Shown here piece by piece: positions 8,056-16,350 of a stretch of 64,000 nt of DNA. Source of the DNA: UBA699 sp050261915 (lineage in GTDB: Bacteria; Bacillota; Clostridia; Clostridiales; Clostridiaceae). Each line of letters begins with the position of its first letter. Positions within the stretch are counted from its first letter, which is position 1. The notes beneath the pieces were generated by a model, which saw only the letters and a list, made by a program, of their open reading frames with translations, had not been told where the DNA came from and searched no databases. The stretch covers positions 38,710 to 102,709 of the forward strand of contig JBLNDT010000082.1 in assembly GCA_050261915.1 (NCBI GenBank). Reading direction: 5' to 3'. Made by a program: the position numbers and the translations under genes.

Positions 8056-8062
8056 AGAGGTT

Positions 8063-8094
8063 AAAGGTTCTGTTTGATAACAGGACCTTTTATC
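8063..8094 (+). terminator. terminator of the 35-aa gene
   Basis: AAAGGTTCTGTT pairs with AACAGGACCTTT around a TGAT loop, followed by TATCATG. The stem is strong and the T tail weak. Confidence 0.7.
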
Positions 8095-8107
8095 ATGTTC
8101 TTTAAAA

Positions 8108-8151
8108 GGTTGTTCCAATCTGCCGAATCCTAAAGCAGAATTAGAACAACC
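8108..8151 (-). terminator. long hairpin, terminator of the minus-strand gene at 8167-8418
   Basis: GGTTGTTC (8108-8115) pairs with GAACAACC (8144-8151), and the inner TCTGC pairs with GCAGA. Read on the minus strand it ends in TTTTAAAG. It is placed 15 bases after the stop of the minus-strand gene. Confidence 0.6.
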
Positions 8152-8166
8152 CCAAATCAATACATA

Positions 8167-8418
8167 TTAAGTTATTGCAATTTGTCCTGCTTCATATTGG
8201 ATAATAAAACTTAGGTTTATTGCTGGAGTAATAAATATTGTAAGCACTGCTTCCTTTGCAAATCTACCATTGCTAGGTGAAAATACTAAGTTGTAAGGAA
8301 TGTTTGCAGCAATAAGCAAGGTGATTAATGCATTGATTTCAGCAGTCTTGGCTATACCTCCGCATAAAAGGGTATTAAATTCCGATGAAGCCAGAATGTT
8401 TAATAGGTTGTTCAACAT
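8167..8418 (-). CDS. hypothetical protein, 83 aa
   Basis: Starts MLNNLLNILASSEFNTLLCGG with GAGGTGAT seven bases before the ATG, so translation is credible. The protein is hydrophobic and mixed in character, with no clear transmembrane pattern, repeat or motif that I recognise. It is flanked by its own terminator hairpin and lies in a patch of small orphan genes between the tRNA-Sec element and the comEC cluster. Confidence 0.55.
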   Translation of the reverse strand: MLNNLLNILASSEFNTLLCGGIAKTAEINALITLLIAANIPYNLVFSPSNGRFAKEAVLTIFITPAINLSFIIQYEAGQIAIT

Positions 8419-8492
8419 TTAAACATCACCTCAATAATATTATATGGATATTAAAAAATAGATTTACTGTCAATTCTTATTTATATTATTTA

Positions 8493-8520
8493 CAAAAAAA
8501 TAAAAGGAGCTTAAAGCTCC
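8493..8520 (-). terminator. terminator of the acidic 73-aa gene
   Basis: GGAGCTTAAAGCTCC hairpin at 8506-8520. On the minus strand it is followed by TTTTATTTTTTT, eight bases after the stop of the gene ending at 8528. Confidence 0.85.
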
Positions 8521-8527
8521 ATGGATT

Positions 8528-8749
8528 TTATACTTCTGAATCATCCAATTCTGATTGCAAGTCTAATAATTCATTATACAATTCACTTAGGTCTTCTTGA
8601 CTTAATGCTGCAATATCAATAACTCCTTCTTCCATACTTTCGGAATTCCAGATTAAAGTTCCTTTTTCTACTTTGCAGTCAAAACCATTCAAATTGAATT
8701 GCTGACCTTCCAAGGCATTAATTAAGTTTTGAACATTTTCTATTAACAT
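8528..8749 (-). CDS. hypothetical acidic protein, 73 aa
   Basis: The chosen ATG at 8749 lies seven bases after GGGGAGG; upstream in-frame ATGs include or abut that ribosome binding site. The protein runs MLIENVQNLINALEGQQFNL and ends in an acidic helix, SQEDLSELYNELLDLQSELDD. It is soluble and probably an alpha/beta fold. No family recognised. A clean terminator follows. Confidence 0.6.
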   Translation of the reverse strand: MLIENVQNLINALEGQQFNLNGFDCKVEKGTLIWNSESMEEGVIDIAALSQEDLSELYNELLDLQSELDDSEV

Positions 8750-8912
8750 AAGCATTCCTCCCCTAATTAAAATGTTAATATTGTTGTACCCCATTTATAC
8801 AGAAAGGTCAAGTTTTTTTTATTATCTATTATATTAGTGAATAGTATGTTATTGCAGTAATTTATAGTATAGTATATACTTAAATTAAAATACTTATAAT
8901 AATGTCGGATGG

Positions 8913-9131
8913 ATGTGTTATTTATTGAAATTAGGTATATTTTTTTCGACTGAAATTGTTGTTTTTTTAACTTCACTAATTTTGTGTAATCTTTTATCGA
9001 AATTATTGCATAAAAAAATTTCAAAAACACCATATAAGTTTACATTTAAGTTCCAATGCATTATATCCCTGATTGTTATGTTTACGGTTGGAATAGCAGC
9101 AGGGAAAATAATTGCGGGTAAATTTATATAA
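8913..9131 (+). CDS. hypothetical small membrane protein, 72 aa or less
   Basis: Two hydrophobic segments (about residues 8-28 and 49-68) flank a basic stretch, KLLHKKISKTPYKF. The start is uncertain: ATG 8913 has a poor ribosome binding site, and TTG 8925 lies about 11 bases after GGATGG. It precedes the coiled-coil gene at 9165 by 33 bases on the same strand. Unknown function. Confidence 0.5.
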   Translation: MCYLLKLGIFFSTEIVVFLTSLILCNLLSKLLHKKISKTPYKFTFKFQCIISLIVMFTVGIAAGKIIAGKFI

Positions 9132-9164
9132 ATTAAAAAAGTTATATTTTAAGGAGTGTGTACA

Positions 9165-9788
9165 ATGTCAAAAGTAATGTCTTTACTGGAAAAATGTAAT
9201 TTGGTAGAAAAAGTAAGCGAAGAACCCGCTACAGCCGTTAAAGATGATGATTATGGCCTGGAACCTAACACAGTAATAAATGATGATGTTGAAGAGGTTG
9301 AAGTTAAAAATGAACCTGTTCCTGAACCTGTGGCTGAAATAGAACCAATAAATCCTGAACCCATTAAAAATTTTGAAGAGAAAATGAGAGTAAGCGAAAT
9401 ATATTCCAATTTTGGATTAAAGAACAGCAGTATTAATACAGTTTTCATGCTTGAAAATTTTATTAATGCACTGCCGCAGACTTTGCCAAAGGATGTACTG
9501 AAGCAGTCAGTAATAAATATTATGGAAGCTTCTAACATAAATCTCAATGAACTCATATATGATGGGGAACAGAGACTTAAGGTTTTAAGTGAAGTACTTA
9601 ATGGCTATAACAGCGAAACCATTAAAAAGATTTCAGAATATAAAGAAGAGATATCCAGGCTCACATCCTTAATTAATAACTGTCAGAGACAAATTGAGCT
9701 AAAAGAAGCAATGCTTGAAGATCAGACATATATGATTAAATGTGAATCTGAAAAAATAGAAGGCATAATTGGTTATTTTTCAAAATAA
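9165..9788 (+). CDS. hypothetical coiled-coil protein
   Basis: About 207 aa, starting MSKVMSLLEKCNLVEKV at the ATG at 9165, seven bases after AAGGAG. Residues about 20-75 are acidic and proline-rich (EPVPEPVAEIEPINPEP), which suggests a disordered linker. A helical domain follows, and the last 60 residues (SEYKEEISRLTSLINNCQRQ) form a probable coiled coil. No family known to me. It lies upstream of the VanW-domain and comEC genes on the same strand. Confidence 0.65.
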   Translation: MSKVMSLLEKCNLVEKVSEEPATAVKDDDYGLEPNTVINDDVEEVEVKNEPVPEPVAEIEPINPEPIKNFEEKMRVSEIYSNFGLKNSSINTVFMLENFINALPQTLPKDVLKQSVINIMEASNINLNELIYDGEQRLKVLSEVLNGYNSETIKKISEYKEEISRLTSLINNCQRQIELKEAMLEDQTYMIKCESEKIEGIIGYFSK

Positions 9789-9832
9789 TACTTTTCACAG
9801 TAAAAATGTTGTTGGAATTTGAGAGGTGTTAG

Positions 9833-10684
9833 ATGAAAGGGAAATATCGTATTACAGTTGCAGGTAAAATATTAATAGCTCAATTATTTATAAGTTTTAT
9901 GGGGTGGCTAATTGGCTTTACCTGGGGTTTACATGCTGAAAATAAAAATTTGAGCGTACTTTTAAACAAGAAATCAACAGTTAGTGCAAAGAACAGTAAT
10001 GCAATTGATAGTGATTTAGTATCAAAGACCTCTGCTTCTGCTCCTATACAGGTAAAGGAAGCCGGTACAAAGGATTCTATAATACTTAATACTTGCATAT
10101 CATCTGCCAACACAAGCTTAACTAATTCAACTCCTGAGAGGAGCAATAATATTGAAATTTGTGCCAAGGCTATTAATGGAAAACTTATAATGCCAGGTGA
10201 AGTTTTCAGCTTTAATCAGGTTGTGGGGGAAAGAACAAAGGAAAAAGGATACTTGGAAGCTCCTGCTATAATTGATAATAGAATTGAACCTTCTGTAGGA
10301 GGCGGCATATGCCAGGTAACTTCCACCTTGTATGATGCAGTTTTAATGGCAGGAATCAAGAATATTGACAGAACCCATCATTCAATACCTGTTTCTTATG
10401 TTAAGCCAGGTCTTGATGCTACAGTTGAGTGGGGAAATATCGATTTTAAATTTACCAATACTCTTGAATACCCAATAAGTATAGAAGGGTATGTTCAAAA
10501 TACGGAATTATACATAAACATTTATTCAAATCCAAATTTAAATAAAAAGAAATATACTATAGAAAACGTACCAGGTGTAAATGGAGCCAACACTGAAGTC
10601 ATAAGGAAAACTTATGAAAACGGGGTGGTTACAAATATAGAGAATATTTCAAGTGATGAATACATGAATGGAAACTTGAATTAA
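9833..10684 (+). CDS. VanW-family membrane-anchored protein
   Basis: 283 aa. One N-terminal membrane segment (about residues 10-30) and a linker precede a VanW domain (about 115-230), recognisable by GEVFSFNQVVGERTKEKGY and GGGICQVTSTLYDAVL. The final part is a small beta domain. VanW proteins occur in cell-envelope contexts in Firmicutes; the biochemical role is unsettled. GAGAGGTGT precedes the ATG. It lies 45 bases before comEC. Confidence 0.85.
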   Translation: MKGKYRITVAGKILIAQLFISFMGWLIGFTWGLHAENKNLSVLLNKKSTVSAKNSNAIDSDLVSKTSASAPIQVKEAGTKDSIILNTCISSANTSLTNSTPERSNNIEICAKAINGKLIMPGEVFSFNQVVGERTKEKGYLEAPAIIDNRIEPSVGGGICQVTSTLYDAVLMAGIKNIDRTHHSIPVSYVKPGLDATVEWGNIDFKFTNTLEYPISIEGYVQNTELYINIYSNPNLNKKKYTIENVPGVNGANTEVIRKTYENGVVTNIENISSDEYMNGNLN

Positions 10685-10729
10685 GTATTATAACAAAATA
10701 AATGGATATAATGTTAAATGGTGATAAGT

Positions 10730-12412
10730 ATGAATAGACCCCTTGTGTTTTATGGGGCTGCTCTTTTTATGGGGGCCCTGGGTTCCCTTATACTATTTAA
10801 CAATGTGATTATAGGTGCAGTTTTTTCTGCATCTTTTTTAAGTGTTTTTTATTTTACTAAAGATAAGAAGGACTTCATAATAATTATGATGTTTTTCATA
10901 CTTGGTGTATTGAGTTATACCATGTATTTTAATATAATCATTGGAGAAAATGCGGCAATAAGGATTACGGATAAGAAGAATTATTATTTTTTTGGAGATT
11001 ATAAGGGGAGAAAAGTAATAATCAAGGGCAATCTTAAGGGAATTGAGGAAGGGGATAAGATAATTGCAGAGGGAACCTTTAAAACTGAAAGGAATTATAA
11101 GAAAGGAATTATAGGAACTTACACAATAAAAAGCAGTTCTATTTGCAAAAAAGATATTATTTCAACCTTATATAGCATGAAAAAAAATATGTTTTCTAAT
11201 TTCAAAGGAGTACTTGGAGAAAAAAACTCAGCACTTTTAATGGCTCTCTGTTTTGGGGAAACAAGTTATTTGACCAACTCTCAAATGGATGATTTTAATA
11301 AACTTGGTGTTATTCATGCCATAAGTGTTTCCGGGTTTCATATGGCTTTGATATATGGGGTTATGGAAAAAATCATTGGGCTTAAGGCTGCTTTGCCTGC
11401 TGCTTTCCTTTATGCCTTGTTTACTGGTTGTCAGGCAGCTACAATGAGGGCTTTTATAATGATATTCATTTTAAAGCTCTCTACAATTTTCATCAAAAAC
11501 TATGACGGAATTTCCTCTTTATGTCTTGCAGCTATGGTGCTGCTTTTGGTAAAACCATGGTATATAGGGGATATAGGTTTTATGCTTTCTTTTCTTTCTA
11601 CACTTGGAATAATTCTTTACTATAAAAAAATAACAAGATATTTTTACAGACTTCCGGAAAAACTTAATGAAACCCTAAGTATAAGCATAAGTGCCCAGCT
11701 CTTTTCTCTGCCCTTTACTGCATTTACATTGCAAAAGTTCAGTCCTGGGTTCCTACTTGGAAATTTTGTGCTCCTTCCCTTTTATTCCATACTTGTGCTT
11801 CTTGGAAATGCAGCATTGCTTATAAGCTTTTCAAGAGAGCTATTTAATGCTGTGTGTGGTTCTATGGCCATTGTTTTAAAGGCAATCGAGGGTGCGGATT
11901 ACATTTTACTTAAATTCTCCCCGGAGGTAACATATTTTAGTTATCTTCAGGGTTCAGCTCTTCTTTTGATTTACTTGTCCTTTGTACTATATATTAAGGG
12001 ACATAAACAGACCTTATTCTATCCTGTATTTGTAATTTTATTTTTGCTTATGAACAGTTACAGCTTTTTCCCTAAGGTTAATTACATGAAACTTCAGGGA
12101 GGAAGGGGTATAATTATAAACTATAAAGCACAGTGTGTTATGGTATGCAATTATGACAGTTCAAATGCTTTTGATATACATAAAATAAAAGAAGAATTTG
12201 GGGTAACAAAGGTAGTGTCAAACATAAATAGTCCCGCAAATTTAGAAATAGGGGATATGAAGATAAAAGCATATCCAAAGGAAAATATTAATGACTACAA
12301 TGATATTAAGATTTCAATTGGGAGTGGTATTTATGATTTAAAGGGGAAATTAGTGGATAATGATTCGGATTTATATGTTATAATTTTAAATAGATTATTT
12401 CATTTATCATAG
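10730..12412 (+). CDS. comEC: ComEC/Rec2-type DNA uptake channel, short form
   Basis: About 560 aa from the ATG at 10730, which has GGTGAT just upstream; another in-frame ATG lies at 10718. N-terminal membrane segments and a small DUF4131/OB-like region (about 80-145) precede the competence domain, with HAISVSGFHMALIYG and many membrane helices (about 190-460). The family often has a C-terminal metallo-beta-lactamase domain. Here the 100-residue tail has no HxHxDH motif, so that domain is missing. It is split from comEA by the sel operon and the integrated remnant. Confidence 0.9.
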   Translation: MNRPLVFYGAALFMGALGSLILFNNVIIGAVFSASFLSVFYFTKDKKDFIIIMMFFILGVLSYTMYFNIIIGENAAIRITDKKNYYFFGDYKGRKVIIKGNLKGIEEGDKIIAEGTFKTERNYKKGIIGTYTIKSSSICKKDIISTLYSMKKNMFSNFKGVLGEKNSALLMALCFGETSYLTNSQMDDFNKLGVIHAISVSGFHMALIYGVMEKIIGLKAALPAAFLYALFTGCQAATMRAFIMIFILKLSTIFIKNYDGISSLCLAAMVLLLVKPWYIGDIGFMLSFLSTLGIILYYKKITRYFYRLPEKLNETLSISISAQLFSLPFTAFTLQKFSPGFLLGNFVLLPFYSILVLLGNAALLISFSRELFNAVCGSMAIVLKAIEGADYILLKFSPEVTYFSYLQGSALLLIYLSFVLYIKGHKQTLFYPVFVILFLLMNSYSFFPKVNYMKLQGGRGIIINYKAQCVMVCNYDSSNAFDIHKIKEEFGVTKVVSNINSPANLEIGDMKIKAYPKENINDYNDIKISIGSGIYDLKGKLVDNDSDLYVIILNRLFHLS

Positions 12413-12425
12413 ATGGAGGTAAAAA

Positions 12426-13424
12426 TTGGATAATAAACATATTTTTTATGGAATAGACGAAAGGCTGATTTTAGAAAAAGTGAATTCCATAATTAAGGAT
12501 AATGTGGATAAAGACTTTAAGGAACTTAATTTATCAAAGTTTGATGGAAGCACCTTGGATAAATTTGATGATGTAATAAATGCCTGTCAGACCCTTCCTT
12601 TTATGAGTGAAAAAAAGGTGGTGCTTATTACCAGGGCTAATTTTCTTGAGGACAGTAAAAGTGAGTTCAGTAAATCTGGTGATGAAAAAATGTTCAAGCA
12701 GTTTTTAGAGTATGTGGAAAATGTTCCAGAACACTGTGTATTAATTGTTTATTTTGTTTTAAAAAATAAAAGAGATAAGAGTACTGACAGGATTAAAAAG
12801 CTTGAAAAAAAGGTTAAGGCAACTAAGATTGAAAAAGCAACTGGTGTAAAGCTTGAGGCTAAGATTAAAGAGCTTTTTAAAATCAGGGGAGCTGAAATAG
12901 GTAAAATAGAGCTTAAGGCCTTTATAGATAAAATGCAGGAAAATAATCTGGACGTGATTAATAACGAGGTGGAAAAGCTTTGCTGTTACACCTTTGGGAG
13001 AGAAATAAAAAGACAAGACATTAATGACCTTTTTTCAGAAACCAGCGATGATGACATATTCGACCTTATAAATCCTCTTTCCCAGAAAAAAGCAAATGAA
13101 GCTCTTAAGATACTAGATGAGCTTTTATTTAAGGGAGGCAAGGTGAATTACATAATTAACATGGTTGAAAAACACTTTGTAATGCTTCTAAAGATAAAGC
13201 TTTACCTGGAAAGTGGAAGGGATAAGGAATTTGTTGGCAGGGAATTAAAACTTTCACCTTACAGATGTGATATTTTATTAAATCAATCCAGGAAATTTAC
13301 AGAGAAGCAGCTTAAAAAGGTAGTTGATTACTGTCTTGAGTCTGAGAGGAAAATGAAAACTTCACCAACTGACCATAAAACAGAGCTTGAAATGTTAATA
13401 GTTAATATTGCAGCATTAAAATAA
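12426..13424 (+). CDS. holA: DNA polymerase III, delta subunit
   Basis: 332 aa, a normal length for HolA, the clamp-loader subunit that opens the beta clamp. It starts at TTG 12426 after GGAGGT. Visible features include an N-terminal FYGIDERLILEKV in place of a Walker motif, CQTLPFMSEKKVVLITRA, and the C-terminal helical collar with SPTDHKTELEMLIVNIAAL. It follows comEC by 13 bases, the common Firmicute arrangement, and is convergent with rpsT. Confidence 0.95.
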   Translation: MDNKHIFYGIDERLILEKVNSIIKDNVDKDFKELNLSKFDGSTLDKFDDVINACQTLPFMSEKKVVLITRANFLEDSKSEFSKSGDEKMFKQFLEYVENVPEHCVLIVYFVLKNKRDKSTDRIKKLEKKVKATKIEKATGVKLEAKIKELFKIRGAEIGKIELKAFIDKMQENNLDVINNEVEKLCCYTFGREIKRQDINDLFSETSDDDIFDLINPLSQKKANEALKILDELLFKGGKVNYIINMVEKHFVMLLKIKLYLESGRDKEFVGRELKLSPYRCDILLNQSRKFTEKQLKKVVDYCLESERKMKTSPTDHKTELEMLIVNIAALK

Positions 13425-13426
13425 AT

Positions 13427-13454
13427 AAGGCTTTACAAATGTAAAGCCTTTTTA
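13427..13454. terminator. bidirectional terminator between holA and rpsT
   Basis: AAGGCTTTAC (13427-13436) pairs with GTAAAGCCTT (13441-13450), with T/A tracts on both sides. It serves the convergent holA and rpsT. Confidence 0.85.
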
Positions 13455-13721
13455 TTATGCGTTTAAAGCATTTAATTTTGCTGCTAATCTTGACTTAGTT
13501 CTAGCTGCTTTGTTCTTATGTATAACTCCTTTTGATGCAGCCATATCCAATGATTTTGTAGCGGATACGAATGCAGCTTTGCTGTTTTCGGAATTACCAT
13601 CAGCTATTGCAGTTTCAAACTTCTTTATAGTAGTCTTTAAAGCAGATTTTATAATCTTGTTCCTTAAAGTCTTTGTTTCGATTACTTTAATTCTTTTCTT
13701 TGCTGATTTTATGTTTGCCAT
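13455..13721 (-). CDS. rpsT: 30S ribosomal protein S20
   Basis: 88 aa, very lysine- and alanine-rich: MANIKSAKKRIKVIETK at the N-terminus and KGVIHKNKAARTKSRLAAKL near the end, the typical S20 signature. It binds 16S rRNA early in 30S assembly. AAGGGGGTG precedes the ATG. The position beside holA and opposite gpr is conserved in Clostridium. Confidence 0.98.
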   Translation of the reverse strand: MANIKSAKKRIKVIETKTLRNKIIKSALKTTIKKFETAIADGNSENSKAAFVSATKSLDMAASKGVIHKNKAARTKSRLAAKLNALNA

Positions 13722-13884
13722 CTTTTCACCCCCTTGTATTATTATAAGGTCTCTGCAGCTTTGGGGAAATCTGCAAGATTTTTCTTATTAACACATGCAA
13801 TTATAACATTAAATTTTGAGTACTTCAAGTAAAATATGCAAATAATATATTTAATTAAAATATTTATTAAGGAAGGGGTATAAA

Positions 13885-14856
13885 ATGTTAAATATAAGAA
13901 CAGATTTAGCCGTGGAGGCAAGGGAGCTTTATCAAAATGAAAACAGAGGAACCCCAGGTGTGGAGACCTTTGAAGAAACCGTAGGGGACGTAAAGGTTAT
14001 TAGGGTAAGTGTAATAGACAGCGAAGGTGAAAAGATGATGGGCAAACCAATAGGAGATTACATTACTATAGAAATGCCGGAGTTTACCCATTATGATGGT
14101 GAAACCATGGAGGAGGTAAGCCAGGTTTTAGGAGATACTTTGTCAAAAATGATAAAAATAGATAAAGGGATGACAGCCTTAGTGGTGGGGCTTGGAAACT
14201 GGAATATTACACCTGATGCATTAGGCCCCAAAGTTGTTTCAAAACTTCTTATTACAAGGCATCTAAAGCAACTTGTACCAGATGAGATAGATGAAGGAAT
14301 AAGACCTGTTTGTGCAGTTGCACCCGGGGTTCTAGGTATTACAGGTATTGAAACCTCTGAAATTGTTAGAGGAGTTGTAGATAAGGTAAGGCCAGATATT
14401 GTTATATGCATTGATGCTCTAGCTTCTAGGAAGATGGAAAGGGTAAATAACACCATACAAATTGGAAATACCGGTATATCTCCGGGGTCAGGGGTACAAA
14501 ACAGCAGAAGAGAACTAAGCAGCAAAACCCTTGGAGTTCCTGTTATAGCCATAGGTGTGCCTACAGTAGTTGATGCTGCAACTATGGCAAATGATACAAT
14601 TGACCTCGTAATTGATGAAATGATAAAAAACTCGGATAATTCCAAGGGATTTTTTACAATGCTAAAATCCATTGATAAAGGAGATAAAGAAAAAATGATT
14701 CATGAAATTCTTAATCCATACTATGGAAATCTAATGGTAACTCCTAAGGAAGTGGACCTTGTAATGGATTCACTTTCAAAGGTTATAGCAAACGGAATAA
14801 ATATATCTCTGCAGCCTGCACTTGGCTTAGAGGACATTAACAAATATATGAGCTGA
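13885..14856 (+). CDS. gpr: germination protease GPR
   Basis: 323 aa. GPR degrades small acid-soluble spore proteins during germination and is made as a zymogen. The N-terminal MLNIRTDLAVEARELY contains the propeptide whose loss activates the enzyme. Core segments include VVGLGNWNITPDALGP and IGNTGISPGSGVQNSR. GAAGGGG precedes the ATG. A forespore (sigma-G) promoter would be expected, but I did not find a convincing one in 13722-13884. It is followed by spoIIP. Confidence 0.96.
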   Translation: MLNIRTDLAVEARELYQNENRGTPGVETFEETVGDVKVIRVSVIDSEGEKMMGKPIGDYITIEMPEFTHYDGETMEEVSQVLGDTLSKMIKIDKGMTALVVGLGNWNITPDALGPKVVSKLLITRHLKQLVPDEIDEGIRPVCAVAPGVLGITGIETSEIVRGVVDKVRPDIVICIDALASRKMERVNNTIQIGNTGISPGSGVQNSRRELSSKTLGVPVIAIGVPTVVDAATMANDTIDLVIDEMIKNSDNSKGFFTMLKSIDKGDKEKMIHEILNPYYGNLMVTPKEVDLVMDSLSKVIANGINISLQPALGLEDINKYMS

Positions 14857-14862
14857 CAAAAG

Positions 14863-14890
14863 TCATAGATATAATCTCCTCTCATATAAT
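14863..14890 (+). promoter_or_regulatory. candidate sigma-E promoter of spoIIP
   Basis: TCATAGA (14863-14869) and CATATAAT (14883-14890) are separated by 13 bases. The -10 matches the sigma-E CATACAAT consensus at 7 of 8 positions and the -35 at 5 of 7. spoIIP is a sigma-E gene in Bacillus subtilis, which supports the reading. Confidence 0.5.
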
Positions 14891-14928
14891 TATATATATT
14901 ATAAATTTTTTACATGAGAGGGGATAAA

Positions 14929-15933
14929 ATGGGTAAGAAAAAAATTTTTATTGCAGTTTTGATACTATTGGTAATTGGATTTCCTGTAGCGGTGAAGGCT
15001 GGTGAAACGGTTGGGGGCAGGAATCTATTTTATGTTCAGGTTGTAAACTATTGTTTTCCAATGGTTAAGTCAGTATCCTTTAATGAAGAGGATATGGCAG
15101 AAGGGGGAGCTTCTATTTATGATAAACTTTTAACCGTAACCGGAACGAATTTCAGCAGCCCCCTTTGTTTTTTAGGAAAGGAGGCCTCCTATCTTCAGGC
15201 TTTTAATTCTGAAGCTTATCAGGGCTATAATATAGACTACTTTAAGTTAAGCGACAAACAGGTTGCCTTAGAAGGTTCAGATACCCAGGAGATCAAAAAC
15301 GTAAATACGGTGGACCCCACCTTAAAAAAGCAGCTTAATACTTCCAAACCAGAGGTACTTATATACCACACTCACACCTCAGAGAGCTACCTTCCTGGAA
15401 ATGCTACCAATACGGATGATGCTCAAAATGTAGTGGCAGTAGGGGACGAGCTTGTTAAGGAGCTTCAGAACAATTACGGAATTTCAGCATTAAATGACAG
15501 GACGGTTCATGATGCTGCTGCTTACACCCAAAGTTATGCCAGGTCTGCGGTAACCTTCGACAGCTATATGAAAAAATATGGTGATTTCAAACTTATTATA
15601 GATTTACATAGGGATTCGGTCTCAAGTAAAAATGCTGTTACCATGAAGATAAATGGGGAAAGTGTTGCAAAGATTATGCTTGTCATGTCAAGAAAAAATC
15701 CTCATTTTAACAAGAACATGGCCTTGGCAAATAAACTTATACAAAACTCAGACAAACTATTCCCTGGATTTTGCAAAGGAGTATGCTATTATAATTATGG
15801 TACAAGATATTTTAATCAGGACAAGAGCAATAATGCAGTGTTAATTGAAGTTGGAGCTGATATTAATACCACCACAGAGTCAAAGGCCTCTGCAAAGTAT
15901 ATAGCAAGAATAATTGCAGAAAGTCTTAAATAG
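14929..15933 (+). CDS. spoIIP: stage II sporulation protein P, peptidoglycan hydrolase
   Basis: About 334 aa from the ATG at 14929, four bases after GAGGGGAT. An N-terminal signal/membrane segment precedes the SpoIIP amidase/endopeptidase domain. Zinc-ligand motifs are visible: LIYHTHTSESY (about 147), LIIDLHRDSV (about 225) and the glutamate in VLIEVGADINT. With SpoIIM and SpoIID it thins septal peptidoglycan during engulfment. It lies between gpr and the small membrane protein at 15993. Confidence 0.95.
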   Translation: MGKKKIFIAVLILLVIGFPVAVKAGETVGGRNLFYVQVVNYCFPMVKSVSFNEEDMAEGGASIYDKLLTVTGTNFSSPLCFLGKEASYLQAFNSEAYQGYNIDYFKLSDKQVALEGSDTQEIKNVNTVDPTLKKQLNTSKPEVLIYHTHTSESYLPGNATNTDDAQNVVAVGDELVKELQNNYGISALNDRTVHDAAAYTQSYARSAVTFDSYMKKYGDFKLIIDLHRDSVSSKNAVTMKINGESVAKIMLVMSRKNPHFNKNMALANKLIQNSDKLFPGFCKGVCYYNYGTRYFNQDKSNNAVLIEVGADINTTTESKASAKYIARIIAESLK

Positions 15934-15992
15934 TGAATAAAATATAAAAAAAAGTACATCCTTATTAATATAAATTAATAAGGAGTATTTTT

Positions 15993-16268
15993 ATGGGTGG
16001 AAAAAAATATATATTTGTTTTAACAGTATTTTTCATTACTGTTACATTTGGAATATTAACAGTGACAAGTACCATGCCTAAAGCAATAAAGGACAACTCC
16101 AGCTATAAAATCAATTTCAATATATATCCTTTTAATTTTGAGTTTTCAAATGAAAAATATAAGATTTCAGCAGGAAGGGATACTTTAAGCACTGCAAAAA
16201 ATGAAATAGAAAATGTAAAGAATGCTTTTATTGATGCAGTAGAAAGCTTAACCAAGCCAGTAAAATAA
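15993..16268 (+). CDS. hypothetical small exported or membrane-anchored protein
   Basis: 91 aa with AAGGAG before the ATG. One hydrophobic N-terminal segment (about residues 6-26) is followed by a short polar domain containing YKINFNIYPFNFEFSNEKY and a C-terminal amphipathic helix. No family recognised. Its place between spoIIP and lepA hints at a sporulation or envelope role, but that is position only. Confidence 0.65.
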   Translation: MGGKKYIFVLTVFFITVTFGILTVTSTMPKAIKDNSSYKINFNIYPFNFEFSNEKYKISAGRDTLSTAKNEIENVKNAFIDAVESLTKPVK

Positions 16269-16350
16269 AAATTATATTTACTTTTATCATAATAGCTGAT
16301 ATGTTATAATTTACTATGATTGTTTAAAATTTAATGGGGGTTACGGAATA

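Noticed and set aside
8167..9131. Small orphan genes as a toxin-antitoxin or defence cassette
   Set aside because: The genes lie on opposite strands with separate terminators and show no toxin, antitoxin or nuclease motif.
13793..13884. Sigma-G promoter for gpr
   Set aside because: No pair of -35 and -10 elements with acceptable match and spacing could be found by eye.
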